64,000 nt of DNA from Oscheius onirici (taxonomy: Eukaryota > Nematoda > Chromadorea > Rhabditida > Rhabditidae), in contig OW051470.1 in NCBI GenBank assembly GCA_932521025.1, positions 4,450,501 through 4,514,500 on the forward strand, written 5' to 3'. Position 1 is the first letter of the stretch, and each line of letters starts with the position of its first letter. The notes under the pieces are model-generated. The model made no database searches and was not told the DNA's origin. It saw nothing but the letters and a program-made list of their open reading frames with translations. Of this stretch, positions 1 through 11,201 are shown piece after piece. The position numbers were made by a program, and so were the translations under genes.

Positions 1-1029
1 CGACGCTGCCATCTTCGCGAATGAGGCTTATTCGTGTCAGCTCACTCTGTCCACCTCGTACTTTACACATTTCGCAGTCGAGAGCAAAAATTGGCGAATC
101 GGCACTGACAGGTTTGTACCTGAAAATCTAAGGTGCAATGTTAAGACGTTCCCACTTTAATTTAGTCGAAATTCTATCATCTGTAGGCCAGGGAAAATCG
201 TTTTCCACCATGTCGCTTGCGCTCATCAATAACTCCATTTTGATACAGCCAGCTGGTTTTCCTGCGTCTGTTGCGTTTTTTATCTTCTAAAAATTTTAGG
301 TTCAAAAAGAAGAAAACATTTCGTACCACAATTTTTTCTCTGATTTGTTCTTGAATAGAGACCGGAACCTGGACTAAATGTTGCCAAAAGTCGACCCTAT
401 CGCTGACATCTTTGTGCATTCGAATCCATTTCTTCGAGAAGAAGTCATCGACAAATGAAAATGAGTACTCGTTGTTTTCCTGGAAACAAATTTTTAAAAA
501 ACTTTAGAAAAAAAAATTACAATGTAATCATTCGGACAGTTGACTCGAATTAACACGGTTTGAGAGGTAGATTTCCAAGGACGGAAAAAGGCCCATTTTG
601 GTCTATTGACAACCGGACCGATAACCGAGAAATGGACAAGATCACGAACTTCTGTAACTTTAGAAATTTACTTTCAAAGAATATCATACCTTCGTGAGAC
701 ATATGAACTCCGTTCAGCCTCTCCAAAGTTAGTGTGAGCACCGGACCAGGCTGCTTTTCTTTTCGGACTTCGTTGAGTTTTCTAGAAATCGTCTGACTGT
801 TACCATTGTTATTTGCGGCAGATGTACCGGCTATAATGAAAAGGTGATCTAGCAAAAACTCGTAAAGTGAAATACCTTCATCATTTGCCTCATTTTGAAC
901 AATTTTGAGTAATTTTTCTTCATTTTGTGCCATGGCTTCGGCTTCTTCTTGGCTAATGTTGCCCATAATGAACAACTCGTTGATTTTCTTCTTGATCTTC
1001 TTGATATGTCGCTCTTCTCGGCGACTCAT
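1..1029 (-). CDS. REXO5-like DEDD 3'-5' RNA exonuclease, 5' part (runs off left edge)
   Basis: Begins MSRREERHIKK at 1029 and runs leftward through several short introns off the window. A basic, Lys-rich N-terminus is followed by a folded region containing LVHFSVIGPVVNRPKWAFF (about 585-655). The last exon at the edge (about 1-116) reads FALDCEMC followed by GGQSELTRISLI. This is the Exo I motif of the DEDDh RNA exonucleases (REXO1/REXO5/Rex family), with the first catalytic Asp and Glu in the D-C-E-M-C core. Family members trim 3' ends of structured RNAs such as rRNA and snoRNA in the nucleus or nucleolus; I infer the same role here. The exon joint near 120-185 could not be settled. The remaining Exo motifs lie outside the window, so activity cannot be judged. 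Assignment to REXO5 rather than REXO1 rests on the region before the catalytic domain. Confidence 0.75.
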
Positions 1030-1166
1030 ATCCTTAAAGTTATTGACTGAATTCAGTCCAAAATATAAAAAAAAGAAAAACAAGAAATTCGAAGATTTCG
1101 GCAGTCAAGTACGCAGTGTGGCGTGAGATCGATGTAAACCCTGACAGAAATAATCCAGTATATAAG

Positions 1167-2206
1167 GGTTGCGGAGAACAAAAAAGTCTGACAACTGACA
1201 AGATAAGAATCCAGGTTAGGATATTCCTTAGAATCTACTGACAGATCAACACTAATTGTAAGAAAGACCAAGAAACATGTTCAAAAGTCAACACAATTTC
1301 AAATTTTAAAAAGCCGCGTTTTCAACTTTCTTTTCTAAAAAATAGTCTTTTCATTTTCCTGATTTTTCCTGACGGAAATATAGATGAATCTCATGAGAAG
1401 TTGATGCTCTTCGTTAAGTTCCTGTATTTCTGTATTCTAAGATCCTGTATTTCTGTTCGCTGTTCTGAAAACTGGGTATCAGGAAAATGAAAAGACTATT
1501 CGAACCTTACAGGATGATCCGAAATCTTCAGTTGTTCGCTTACAGAGACGCTCCCATACCATTGTTTTGTTTCGTTTTCTGAAATCGAAAGAAATAGGAA
1601 ATCGACGACGAGAAGGTAATCTGTCTGATGTCTGTCAGTGACTGTCAGTAGCAGTTTTTGCGCGAGAGAGAACTAACAGTCTTCCCTTTAAAGTTCCTGG
1701 GGTCTCCAAGAACTATACCAAACACCGCTGTGGATTCAAGGAGGTGCCCAAAAAACCAGGGAAAACCGAGCATGACACCTTCTCTCGAAGGCTGACAGTT
1801 ATGGCGGATTCACAACTGACTATCACATTGCCGTCTTTTTTCTCAAAAGAACGCAAAAGAACTGTGGCGCTATTGTTCGTAACTACCAACTGTCAATGTC
1901 TAGTGTAACTGTACTGTCGGAAGGGACACAAGTAGAAACACCTGACCTAGTAGAGGCAAGAGGCAGCCATCCGCACAGTGGAAGACGTCGAGCTAGAATA
2001 GTTCAAGAACTACGTTTTCAGAGTTTAGTTTCGACAAGTCTCGACAAGTTGAAAACGCGGCTATTTAAAATTTGAAACTGTTGATTTTTGAACATGTTTC
2101 TTGGTCTTTCTTACAATTAGTGTTGATCTGTCAGTAGATTCTAAGGAATATCCTAACCTGGATTCTTATCTTGTCGTTTGTCAGACTTTTTTTGTTCTCT
2201 GCGACC
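1167..2206. mobile_element. Non-autonomous inverted-repeat (foldback/MITE-like) element, ~1.04 kb
   Basis: About 1167-1325 and 2045-2206 are near-identical inverted arms: GACAAGATAAGAATCCAGG on the left is read in reverse complement on the right, and the match continues for roughly 150 nt with few mismatches. A second, perfect 23-nt inverted pair lies inside (1341-1363 against 1478-1500). I see no transposase reading frame in the 700 bp interior, so the element is presumably mobilised in trans. No convincing target duplication is seen at the arm ends. It lies between the divergent REXO5-like and Ig/FN3 genes, so it may form part of both promoters. Confidence 0.8.
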
Positions 2207-2445
2207 GCCGTCCGAAGAAAATGCAACAAATATTTGTCTCTCGTCATTATTTCATCCCAGGCTGACAGCAATTTAGATGGGTCCTTCCATACGAGACTTC
2301 GAAATAAGCATAATGCCCCTCTCATCGAATGCTCAAAGTTTCGTCTTACTCGGACCACCTGACGCCCTTTCGGTCCGGTCGCGTGTCAGCACGGGACACG
2401 TCTGCTGCTCCTCTCTCCGCTCAGCTCAGTCTTCCCCAACAGCTC

Positions 2446-5400
2446 ATGAGGATATCCTTACTGTTACTACTGCTATTTGGTCAATATGCCGCCGGTACGT
2501 TTCTTTCTTCAGAGTTTGTGTGCAGAGACGAATTCCGCTCGGGACCCGGGGAACGTAATGTTACTTCAGAGTCGCCGGTTGTTGCGATCCAGGCCACTGT
2601 CGACAAATCTCTCAACATACATGTCGATGTAAAGTATAAAGAACCACATTCCAGTATTACGGTAGTTAGGAATTCAGAGCGAATGATAATCTGATGCACA
2701 GGGTTTTACTATCTCTTTCACAACTGAGGACGAAGAGGATTGGCGGAAGATAGAACTTTTAACTGCTGGTCACGAGTATTCTTATCAAATAAATGGAATT
2801 GACTACGACCTCAAACAGAATATTGGCTACAAAATACAGGGCTGTGTTCTGATACATCATATCGAGACTGCTTGTTCCGATACTGTTCGAATACACACAA
2901 GAGATGCTGGTACTACTCTTAATTTTCTTCTAAAAAAACTTGCTTTTAGCTGCTAAAGCGCCTATTCTACACACTCCAGAAGTTTTGGTCAATGGCAGTG
3001 CTGTCTTCAGTTTTGTACCCGGCGAGGACGCAGCTATCGTTTCAGTAAGCAGTCTTGATCAAAACATCCTCTTTCAGAACTACACCTTGGAGTATCGGGA
3101 AGTCGGAGAGATTGACTGGCATTTAGTCAGATTCGAATCCGATTCCAGCAGTCGCTTCCTTCTCCCTTCAGGTAGCCAAACGTCTTTCTTTATGAATCTT
3201 TTCAGGACTATCTGTAAACGAAAGTTATGTTGCACGTATCTATATCTCCGGTGACTATGTGCCTGGAAATCCATCTCAAGAAGTCCAGTTCGACACCAAC
3301 AACATTGGTAAATATCTTTTATGCTAATCTTGTATAGCATACTGCAGCTGAGCTGCCCGTGATCACCATCATTCCAACGAATTTGCTACAATATGACCCG
3401 GATCTGCTCTCTCCTCTTCAAATCCAGTGTAATGCCGTCTGTACTCCGCCGGCTGAACTAAAATGGATTGTGAATGGTAGACTGACAGTCGGTGCTTCCA
3501 ATTCTTCTCTCTTCAGAACAGTCGATCCATCTTGATCATGCTTTCTACACAGTAACAAGCAGTGTTGACGAGGTCAAGTCCAGCTCGACTATCAGTGCCA
3601 AATCACGGACTCGGTCTGATCTTTTGACTTGTGTAGCGACAAATGCCGCTGGAGAAACTAGGGCTTCGGTCAGAGTCAAGATCCGCGGGCCTGGCAGTCC
3701 ACCTTCTTCGGTGAAAGTGAGTTCGGAACCTGGAAAGTTCACTGTAAGTTGGTTACCACCGTCACAGCCGAATGGAATCATCAGAGTTGGTTCTGTGAAA
3801 GATGTGAATACACTGGAATTCAGAAATATGTTGTTTACTACTCTCAATACAAAGAAGAGCCGCTTTCCGACTGGATGAAAATTGATCTGGACGGGAGTGA
3901 AAGAAGTGTCAAGTAAGTGTCCTCTTTTTGAAGAAAAAGATTCGTTTAGACTCTTCCAAGATGCTAAAGATGCCTTCTATGTGCGAGTTCAAGCTGCCAC
4001 AGACGATGGACCTGGCATCATTTCCGACGTTGTGGCAATAGAAAGAGACACGGTACCGATCAGAGTCTCTCTAAATTACTCGACCACTCCATACAACATT
4101 CTTGAGCCTGGACAGAATGTAATTTCTTTTAACATTTTCCGAAAAGAGTAAGAGGCAGGTAACGGTACAATGTATAGCCCGAGGAAAGCCTCGTCCTCAA
4201 CTGAGCTATGCTCTTTCGGACAAGATGAATCCGGCCGAAGTGGAGGTGAGTGTTCCGCCCCTCTTCCCCTGTTAGAAATAAGCTAGCGATCAGAGTGATC
4301 TTTGGCGTCCACTCTCCTGGCGTTTACAAGAAGATCGTTCCGTGATCGGACAACTGGATGTCAGTCTGGTTTCTTCGAAAAGACTGCACTGTCGAGCCAA
4401 GAATTCTGTTGGTGCAAATGTGTCGACGATTCACTTCGATGTACAGAGCGAGTTTTTCTTCTTGCGAGTAGAAGTTTTTTTTTTCAGAACCGGGTGATCC
4501 TCCTCGGAATGTGAGAATTGCCTCGGTCGATGCTCGTCATGTAGCCGTAGTCTGGGAAACTCCAAACTATCCCAACTTGCCCATCGAGGTTATTCCTACT
4601 CTATGCACTCATTCTTTTTTCAGTCGTATGAACTTGTACTCTACGACGGCGATTCCGATCCTTTAGTCTATTCCACCAGTCCGAGAGAAGGAGTCGATGT
4701 CAATCGATTCTCAATAGTCAGCGAGGATCTGGTCCCATCGAAGGAGTATTCCTGTAGAGTCAGAGCTAAAAACTCGGCTGGATATGGTCCTCTTTCGGAA
4801 ACTATCATGTTCACTACAGCTGATGGTGGTCCTGAAAGTGCTCCTCATTCTTTGACCGTCGAAATCAATGAAGCTAACACAGCTGTTCTCAGTTGGAACA
4901 CTCCGAATTGTACTTCTCCGGTCGAGGTAAGATATAAGTTGAAAATACAGTCCCTTTTTGTTCAAGAGTTATGTCATATACCTCACACGAGATTTCGGCA
5001 TTTCCAATGAAGACTACCATGATTGGCAATCAACGGAAGTACCGGCAAATGTGACTCGATTTCGTCTTGACCACCAGTTGGGCATCAAACCCAAATCTCT
5101 ATACAGAGTGCGAATAACTGCCAAGAATCAGGAAGCTGAAGGTCCAGCAAGTCAAGTAGTAGAGTTCGAAAGTGCTCATTCCTGTGAGTCCGATCAGTCC
5201 GATCGTTTGAGTTTTCAATTTCAGCTCTTCCCATTCCGACCGAAGTTCAAGCGAGTGTAACGGATGATAATGGAGTAGTTCTCTCGTTTCCGGCAGTCAG
5301 AGACCCAGACGATAACACAAAAGCAATCCAGGTAAATGGAAGAGACCGACTATTGACTTTTCAGACTTATAAACTGGAAGCAGCCGAAGGCGAAGTTCCG

Positions 5401-8400
5401 CCTCCAGTTGGTTGGAAAGTCGTTGGTTCTGTCCATATTGTAGTCGATGAGTATACTGGATTGGCCGAGATTCATGTGCTTCCAAACCAATTGAACAGTT
5501 CTCAAACATATTGGCTACGTGTTTCCAGTTTGTTGACAGACTCAACAAGAACGGTTCCTTCTTCCAAACCTATTCACATCAAGACCGGGCGAGGCAGTGA
5601 GTTTTGGGTCCCGAGTGGAATCGAATCAATTTGGCTGCGAGAGATTAATGAAAAGATATTTAGGGATCTCTACACGAGCTGTAATCGAAGAAGGCGAGCA
5701 GATTTTGAGAGAGCCGAGTCTGGACGATAGTCTGACTTTCACCTGTCTTGGAGAGGGTAGTCCTGCTCCGAAAATCTACTGGCTTTGGAATGGAGAACAG
5801 ATTGAAGAGGGGATTTGGTCAGTCAAAGAAGAAGCTCTTTCGGACAGTAAGACCAAGTCAGTTCTTTTGAAAACTACATTCAGTAAACAGGTTCAGATCA
5901 ACATTGTCCAGAACGGGAATTCACGAGTCCGGAACACTGACTTGTCATGCCAGTACTTCCGAGAGTAATTCCACAACTACTATTCGACTGATAGTAGTAG
6001 GTCAGTATTGACGAATAGAGTTTTGTCCAATTATTCTGTTATAGGTCCCGGTTCAGCACCGACCAATATCCGTCTCATTCCTCATAAAAATGTTATGAAT
6101 GTGACATGGGCTCCTCCGAAAATTCCCAATGGAAATATATTAGTGGGATAAGAATAAATCAGTGGCAAACTACAATATTCAGAAGTATGTGGTCTACTTC
6201 TCGTTTGAAAAGTCGCCGAATCTGAACGACTGGGATCGAATGGAAGTAGATGGTCAGAGTGCCCAGATCGACGTCATCGCTCCCTCGATCCCCCACTTTG
6301 TTAAAGTTCAAGCCGTCAATGCTCTGGGCTATGGTCTGATATCTGACCCCGTTTCCTGTACAGCTGACGAGTCTTGTTCGTTTTTGTTCTTACCTGAGTA
6401 AAGTCGCTTTCAGACGAGTCTCTGACTCTGAACATGGAAATGAAGGAACTGTCTTCGGCAGAAGTCGAACCAAATCAGGAAATCAAGATTAAATGTTATG
6501 GAAAGGTTAGTACTTTATGTTTTATTCCACTGTTCAGCCAGATTTTGAAAATAAGCATCGCCGCTGTCTTTACTGACCACTTTTGAAATCTTCGTCTTGA
6601 ATTTCTTCCGTCCGTTTTGAACTTTGCTCATTATGAGATGCATAAGAATGAGTTCAATCAATGTACAATATGGCAGGGCCTAAATTAGAGTAAAGTCGAT
6701 AAAGGGAAAAACCCACATTATGTCTCAGAAAAATGGCTTTCCAAACTCCATTCGGCTGTCCAGGAGTGTACATGCCTCGTGCGATCATTGTGCCTAAATG
6801 TTTACAAAATAATTTCAAAGGATAAATGTAACCCATACTTGCACAGTAAAAGGCGTAGATAGTCGTTTGAATGACGATATTGGGAGAGAACATTTTCAAG
6901 AGGCGAAAGTGTTCGACCTTTTGATAGCTAACGTTCAGTTCAAACCTCCTGGAATAAATAGGAACATTTTAGAATTGACAAACTCGTTCGTTCCTGCCCT
7001 CGTATGTCCAGTTATCCAAGCCAAGACAAAAAGTATCAGTGAGAATCCGTTGCAAATGAGTATAAGAATGTAGAGTACAGTAGTTCGGATCCCACCGGAA
7101 AGAGGGAGACCACCACATCCTAGTCGGATTTCTTCTGGTTCCGCTCTCATTAGAACGAAAAACTGCAGGATGATTGAGAATACGAGCTGAACAAGTTCCT
7201 GTTTAAGATTTAAACTGAGAAACTACCGTAATTGATACCAAGATTACTGACAAAGTTGAATCAAAAGTCTCGTAATGTTTGTTGTAAAAGCTAGAAATGA
7301 CTCGTTCGATTCCAATGGACACCTGTGAACTTGGTCATTCGGGTTTGGAATATCTGACCTGAATCAAGGACGATGCTCCGAGGAATAGAACATAGCTGTG
7401 ATAGACGAAAGTGCAGTCTCCAGACTCTTTGAAGAATGAGCACGGAATCTCTCTTGATGTAAAGAAACGATAGAGCTGTTCGAGATTGGTTCCGATGAAT
7501 ATACAGGACAGCACCAAATAGCAGAGAAGTTGCCAAAAGATCAGAATCTGGTAGATAATTGATAATTTAATTACCGGTGGCTAACGCTCCTTAAGAATGA
7601 ATTGAACTGCGTGTCTTTTGAGTTTACAATGTTTTTATATTTTTACTTGTCCTATCTAGTTTAAATCCACTTCTGCTAGAAATGTCTATAGTTTATCCTT
7701 TTAAGAAGGTTACATACATTTTCAAAAGGTTATTCGTAGATAAATCTTGTCATGTTTTGCACAAGTCTTTAACAAATTGTATGGGTAGACTTACCTTGAC
7801 ATTTCGATGGAAATATCCCTTTCCCATAAACCGATACAAAAAAATTATAATTAGAATAAATGAGGCGATTGCGGCTGCAAATTGGGCTCCGGGAACGAAC
7901 TGGAAATGTTCTCTGTGTAACTAACCGACTTACAGAAACGTAAATGGGGTCAGAGATGTCTGGATACTCCGGTAGACAGGCATCCGGTTTTATGGGCATG
8001 GCTGGAACTGACGGTTAGAATATGAGGGGGCTGACTAATATGTAGTCATAAACGAAACGACGATTTTGTATGTCACGGAATAATGGAGACGTGTTCTCGT
8101 GGGCAATCTAATCATTGAGCGACAGCTGGAAATTCTAAGAAGAACGTTTACCTTGCCCAGACAAGGAACTATTGTTGGTGTTTTCTTCGAGCAGCAAAAG
8201 GAAGTCGAGTTACGACTGTTTTCTCGAACCCACCTTAGACAACGCTCACAAACAATTGTAAATTACTCAGGAGGGGAGTCTGTGGCCACAATTAGTTTTT
8301 CACAAGTCGAGACAGGAAAAAAAGTATTCTTTCAACTTGGTAGTTTCTTTAGACAGGGACAGTAACTGGAACAGAGTGACAAGGGAAGGGTTCTGAAGCT

Positions 8401-9748
8401 AGAACTGGGGTTCTAGGACAGGCAAATATCTCTAACTTTAGCCATGTAAACTTTGTTGTTCATAATTTCAGGGCCTGCCATCACCTCGTATTTTCTACTC
8501 GTGGACAGACGAAAAAAGAGAACACGAGGAGATTGTCAATACAAAAGACGAGGACTACATTGCCTTGTTCAGCGTCCAGACTCCACGAAACCGTTCTCTC
8601 ATCTGCCGAGGAGAGAACAAATTCGACAATCAGACAAGAAGAATTGATTTTGTAGTCAAGAGTATGCATACTGTCGAATTTATTTATTTATTCTTTTAGA
8701 GCCAGGAGACGCTCCGTCAAATATTGACTGGGATTTCGACGAAGTTGGTCGACTACTGATCAATTGGACTCATGTGAAGTATCCCAATGGAGACCAATTG
8801 GTGAGAGACAGTGTTACCAGATACGAGCAATTCAGAGCTACCGTATCTACTTGGGGCATTCAGATGTAAAAGTATCTGGTCCGCCGGTTAAATGGAGCAA
8901 GGTTTCTGATCTTATAAACTTACACAAGTTAAATTCTCAGGAAGAGATCCCTCTGAATGTGAACTTGGAGATGCGGATATCTGCTGTGAACGAATTTGGA
9001 GAAGGGGAGAAGAGTCAAGTCATCATGGTTCGGACTCCGAATGGCGGTCCCAGAGACTCTCCCCGAATTACTCACATTGATGAGATCGCCAACAACTCGA
9101 TGAGAGTCTATTGGACAGCTCCCAGAAAACCACAAGGAACAGTCAAGAAGTATCAACTTTGGTGGCAACAGATGCCCAACGATCTTTGGCATCTGGTCGA
9201 ACTAGATGGTGATCAAACCCAATATAATCTTGGCTCTTCCGCCAATCTTGGATACGGTGAAACGATCAGAGTGAAAATTGCTGCAGTGAATGAGCGTAAC
9301 ATTGGTCCGACTTCCGATGCCGCTATAGCCGTCAGCTGGAATCCTTTCCTCCCAACACCGACCAATGTGACTGCAGTTCTACGAAACTCGACGCTATACA
9401 TCAAATTCAACCCTGGATCAGACGCCAAGGTAGGTATTTTCTTTCTTTCAAAACTCTTTTCAGAAGTTCATCGTCCTGGTTCGAGGAGAGAGTCAGTCTG
9501 CCAAAACGGAGGCTGCACTAACCGGAGAGATTCTTGTCTTGCCCATTGCCGAAGCCGATTTTTTTAAGGAAGCCGAACCCAGGTATGAGGAAAAGTTTAA
9601 TACAAGCAAGTATTTTAGACTAATTTTGAGTTTGACAGCCGTCTCTACTGACGGACAGCGTAAGTCGCAACCCTCTCCAGGAGTTGAGGTAATCATCGAG
9701 ACTCCTTCAGCCCGAAGACGTCGTCCAATCAAGGAGCCACCTCTCTGA
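2446..9748 (+). CDS. Large secreted multidomain Ig/fibronectin-III protein
   Basis: Starts with a signal peptide (MRISLLLLLLFGQYAAG) at 2446 and ends SARRRRPIKEPPL at 9748; I estimate about 1,500 residues from some 20 exons. Ig-type and FN3 domains alternate. Ig domains: LLTCVATNAAG (~3640), LTFTCLGEGSPAPKIYW (~5735) and IKIKCYG joined to LPSPRIFYSW (6505/8472). FN3 domains: WLPPSQPNGI (~3750), VVWETPNYPNLP (~4550), LSWNTPNCTSP (~4890), VTWAPPKIPNG (~6100) and VYWTAPRKPQG (~9105). No transmembrane segment follows the last FN3, so a secreted or extracellular-matrix adhesion protein is inferred. The intron at about 6507-8470 is ~2 kb and contains a complete antisense chemoreceptor gene plus a repeat copy. 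I cannot assign it to a named nematode Ig/FN3 family. Confidence 0.82.
6654..7999 (-). CDS. Serpentine (7TM) chemoreceptor-like GPCR nested in an intron of the opposite-strand gene
   Basis: Starts MPIKPDACLPEYPDISDP at 7999 and ends GPAILYID at 6654, with about six exons. A hydrophobic helix FAAAIASFILIIIFLYRF is followed by further membrane segments: SLLFGAVLSCIFIG, SYVLFLGASSLIQ with SIGIERVISSFY after it, TTVLYILILICNGF, and the C-terminal ELNVSYQKVEHFRLL. The IERVI..FY..HYE element after TM3 and the LNVSYQ..E..RLL element resemble nematode Sra/Srab/Sre chemoreceptors, which act at the ciliary membrane of sensory neurons. One intron is only about 28 nt (near 7190-7220). Every exon lies in the ~2 kb intron of the Ig/FN3 gene. 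A strong acceptor just upstream of the ATG is compatible with trans-splicing. Subfamily is uncertain. Confidence 0.75.
8280..8412 (+). repeat. Copy of dispersed G-rich repeat family A (partial)
   Basis: The stretch starting CACAATTAGTTTTTCACAAG, then GACAGGAAAA, GTTTCTTTAGACAGGGACAG and ACTGGAACAGAGTGACAAGG, matches the middle of the copies at 23736-24010 and 60983-61275 in the same order. It lies inside the long intron of the Ig/FN3 gene. Confidence 0.75.
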
Positions 9749-9814
9749 ATAATTATTTGTCTTTTCCTATGTTATTTGGTATAAATGAATATTTTCGTCT
9801 AGGAACAGAGACGC

Positions 9815-9828
9815 GTTGTCATAGCAAC
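9815..9828 (+). promoter_or_regulatory. X-box (RFX/DAF-19 site), 14/14 consensus match
   Basis: GTTGTCATAGCAAC fits the nematode X-box consensus RYYNYYATRRNRAC at every position and is nearly palindromic. It lies 12 nt upstream of the ATG at 9840, in the 91-nt gap after the Ig/FN3 stop codon. X-boxes drive ciliary genes through RFX factors (DAF-19 in C. elegans). They usually lie further upstream, so the real start codon or transcript start may be further in. Confidence 0.65.
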
Positions 9829-9839
9829 CAGATGGTCAG

Positions 9840-11201
9840 ATGTTCGCTGACCAGCTGGGTTCATTAATCGCTCTTCTTCTCTTTTTCGCCCTGGTTATCC
9901 ACTTCAATTGGGAGATTCCAATTGATATTGGGTAGGATAATCTTGAAAAGAACACATTTTCATTCAGAGACGCTTGGCTGAAAGTAGTGGCCGGATTCCC
10001 ATGTCTTCTCTACTCCAAATACGAGTCCCACGACGAATCTCCACCTTCAGACGTATTCTCTCCCGTCGAGCCGCAGAATCTGCTGGGATGGAACTGTGAT
10101 CAACTGTCTTCTCTGGAGAATTCTTGTTTTTCTATACTCTCGACATGTCCGGTCGGCCAGGCCAGCCAATTTTCTGTCGAATATTGGAATCGAGGCAATG
10201 CCACTTGCAAAAAGGATGGAAGACGAGTGGAATGTGACAATGTGTATGTTTTATTCTTTCATTTGGTCAATGTATATTTAGTCAAGAAACGACTGGAATC
10301 TGCCAGAACATTGTTACGACGATTTCCAACAATACAAAGACAGTAGAGCTTGAGCTGGAGGACTATACAGTAAGCAGCCCTACTTTTCATAAAATTTATT
10401 TAAAGTTACCGGAAAATATTCTACAAAAGTACAAGTTATATGAGTTGAAAACAGCTGGATGTTACCAACAAGGCGACCGTCTTGAGACTAGATCAAGCAA
10501 CCAGACAGCCGAAATCTTCAGTTTCTATTCTGTCCGGTTTAGAGTCAACTCTACCTTCAGAATCAGTCTTCAGAGGCCGGTAAGCTCAGTGAATAAGCAA
10601 CAAAAAGGTAGAATTTAGAGTTGTGAAGAGTTGCAACAGGCTCTTGACTCTAACTACTTCACCAGTTCTCGGTTGTGTAACTGTGGTATTTGTGATGTTT
10701 CAATATCTAGGTATCGTTTTAAAAATGAGTGTTAAAATTTCTTTCAGCGAAGACATAAAACCTGAAAATGGTACATGTCTGCTCCCAGTAGAAACTGACA
10801 TCTCTATTCTTTCCGGTGGAGACAAAATTATCGGAGCTGTCTTAAAGTAAGAGTCACAATTATTTTTATAACTCGAATTTGAATGAATCGCTGGGAAGAA
10901 GTCGATCCATCCTTAGCAGTCGAAGTGTGCTTCAAAGTTCTGTTTCCACCCTATGAATCGACAATAGTCACGTCAAGGTACTCTTCAATCAATCCATCAA
11001 AAACAAGAGCGATTCAGATTCTGGGCGTCTCGAGGCCGTTTCCACTGTCCGTCCGAATCGACTTGTTGGAAGGAACTCTGGTATCCTTTGACCGACTGGA
11101 CAGAACTAGAAACTCATAATATTGTGCTCATTTTGATAGTTACGGGCTTGTTGTCTATTGTATTCTTTAAGAAGAGTGTTTCCGTCGCAAGTTCGAAGTA
11201 A
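9840..11201 (+). CDS. Two-transmembrane-segment protein with Cys-rich ectodomain, candidate ciliary membrane protein
   Basis: Begins MFADQLGSLIALLLFFALVI (signal anchor or signal peptide). An exon with GWNCDQLSSLENSCFSILS and further cysteines follows, then ELEDYTLPENILQKYKLYEL, LCNCGICDVS, and a C-terminal helix THNIVLILIVTGLLSIVFF followed by KK; it ends VASSK at 11201. I do not recognise the family. The perfect X-box just upstream suggests a cilium protein; tectonic-like or TMEM231-like transition-zone proteins have broadly similar topology, but I cannot show homology. Near 11075-11100 two frames both look coding (PFPLSVRIDLLEG and WKELWYPLTDW), so an indel or unrecognised intron lies there. 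The stop TAA directly abuts the next gene's ATG. Confidence 0.55.

Noticed and set aside
2495-2512. 18-nt GTACGT...TTCAG stretch after the Ig/FN3 signal peptide as an intron
   Set aside because: Too short even for this genome and a multiple of three; the frame is open through it.
9840-11201. Naming the X-box gene as tectonic or TMEM231
   Set aside because: Topology and promoter fit, but I could not identify family-specific motifs, so the name would be a guess.
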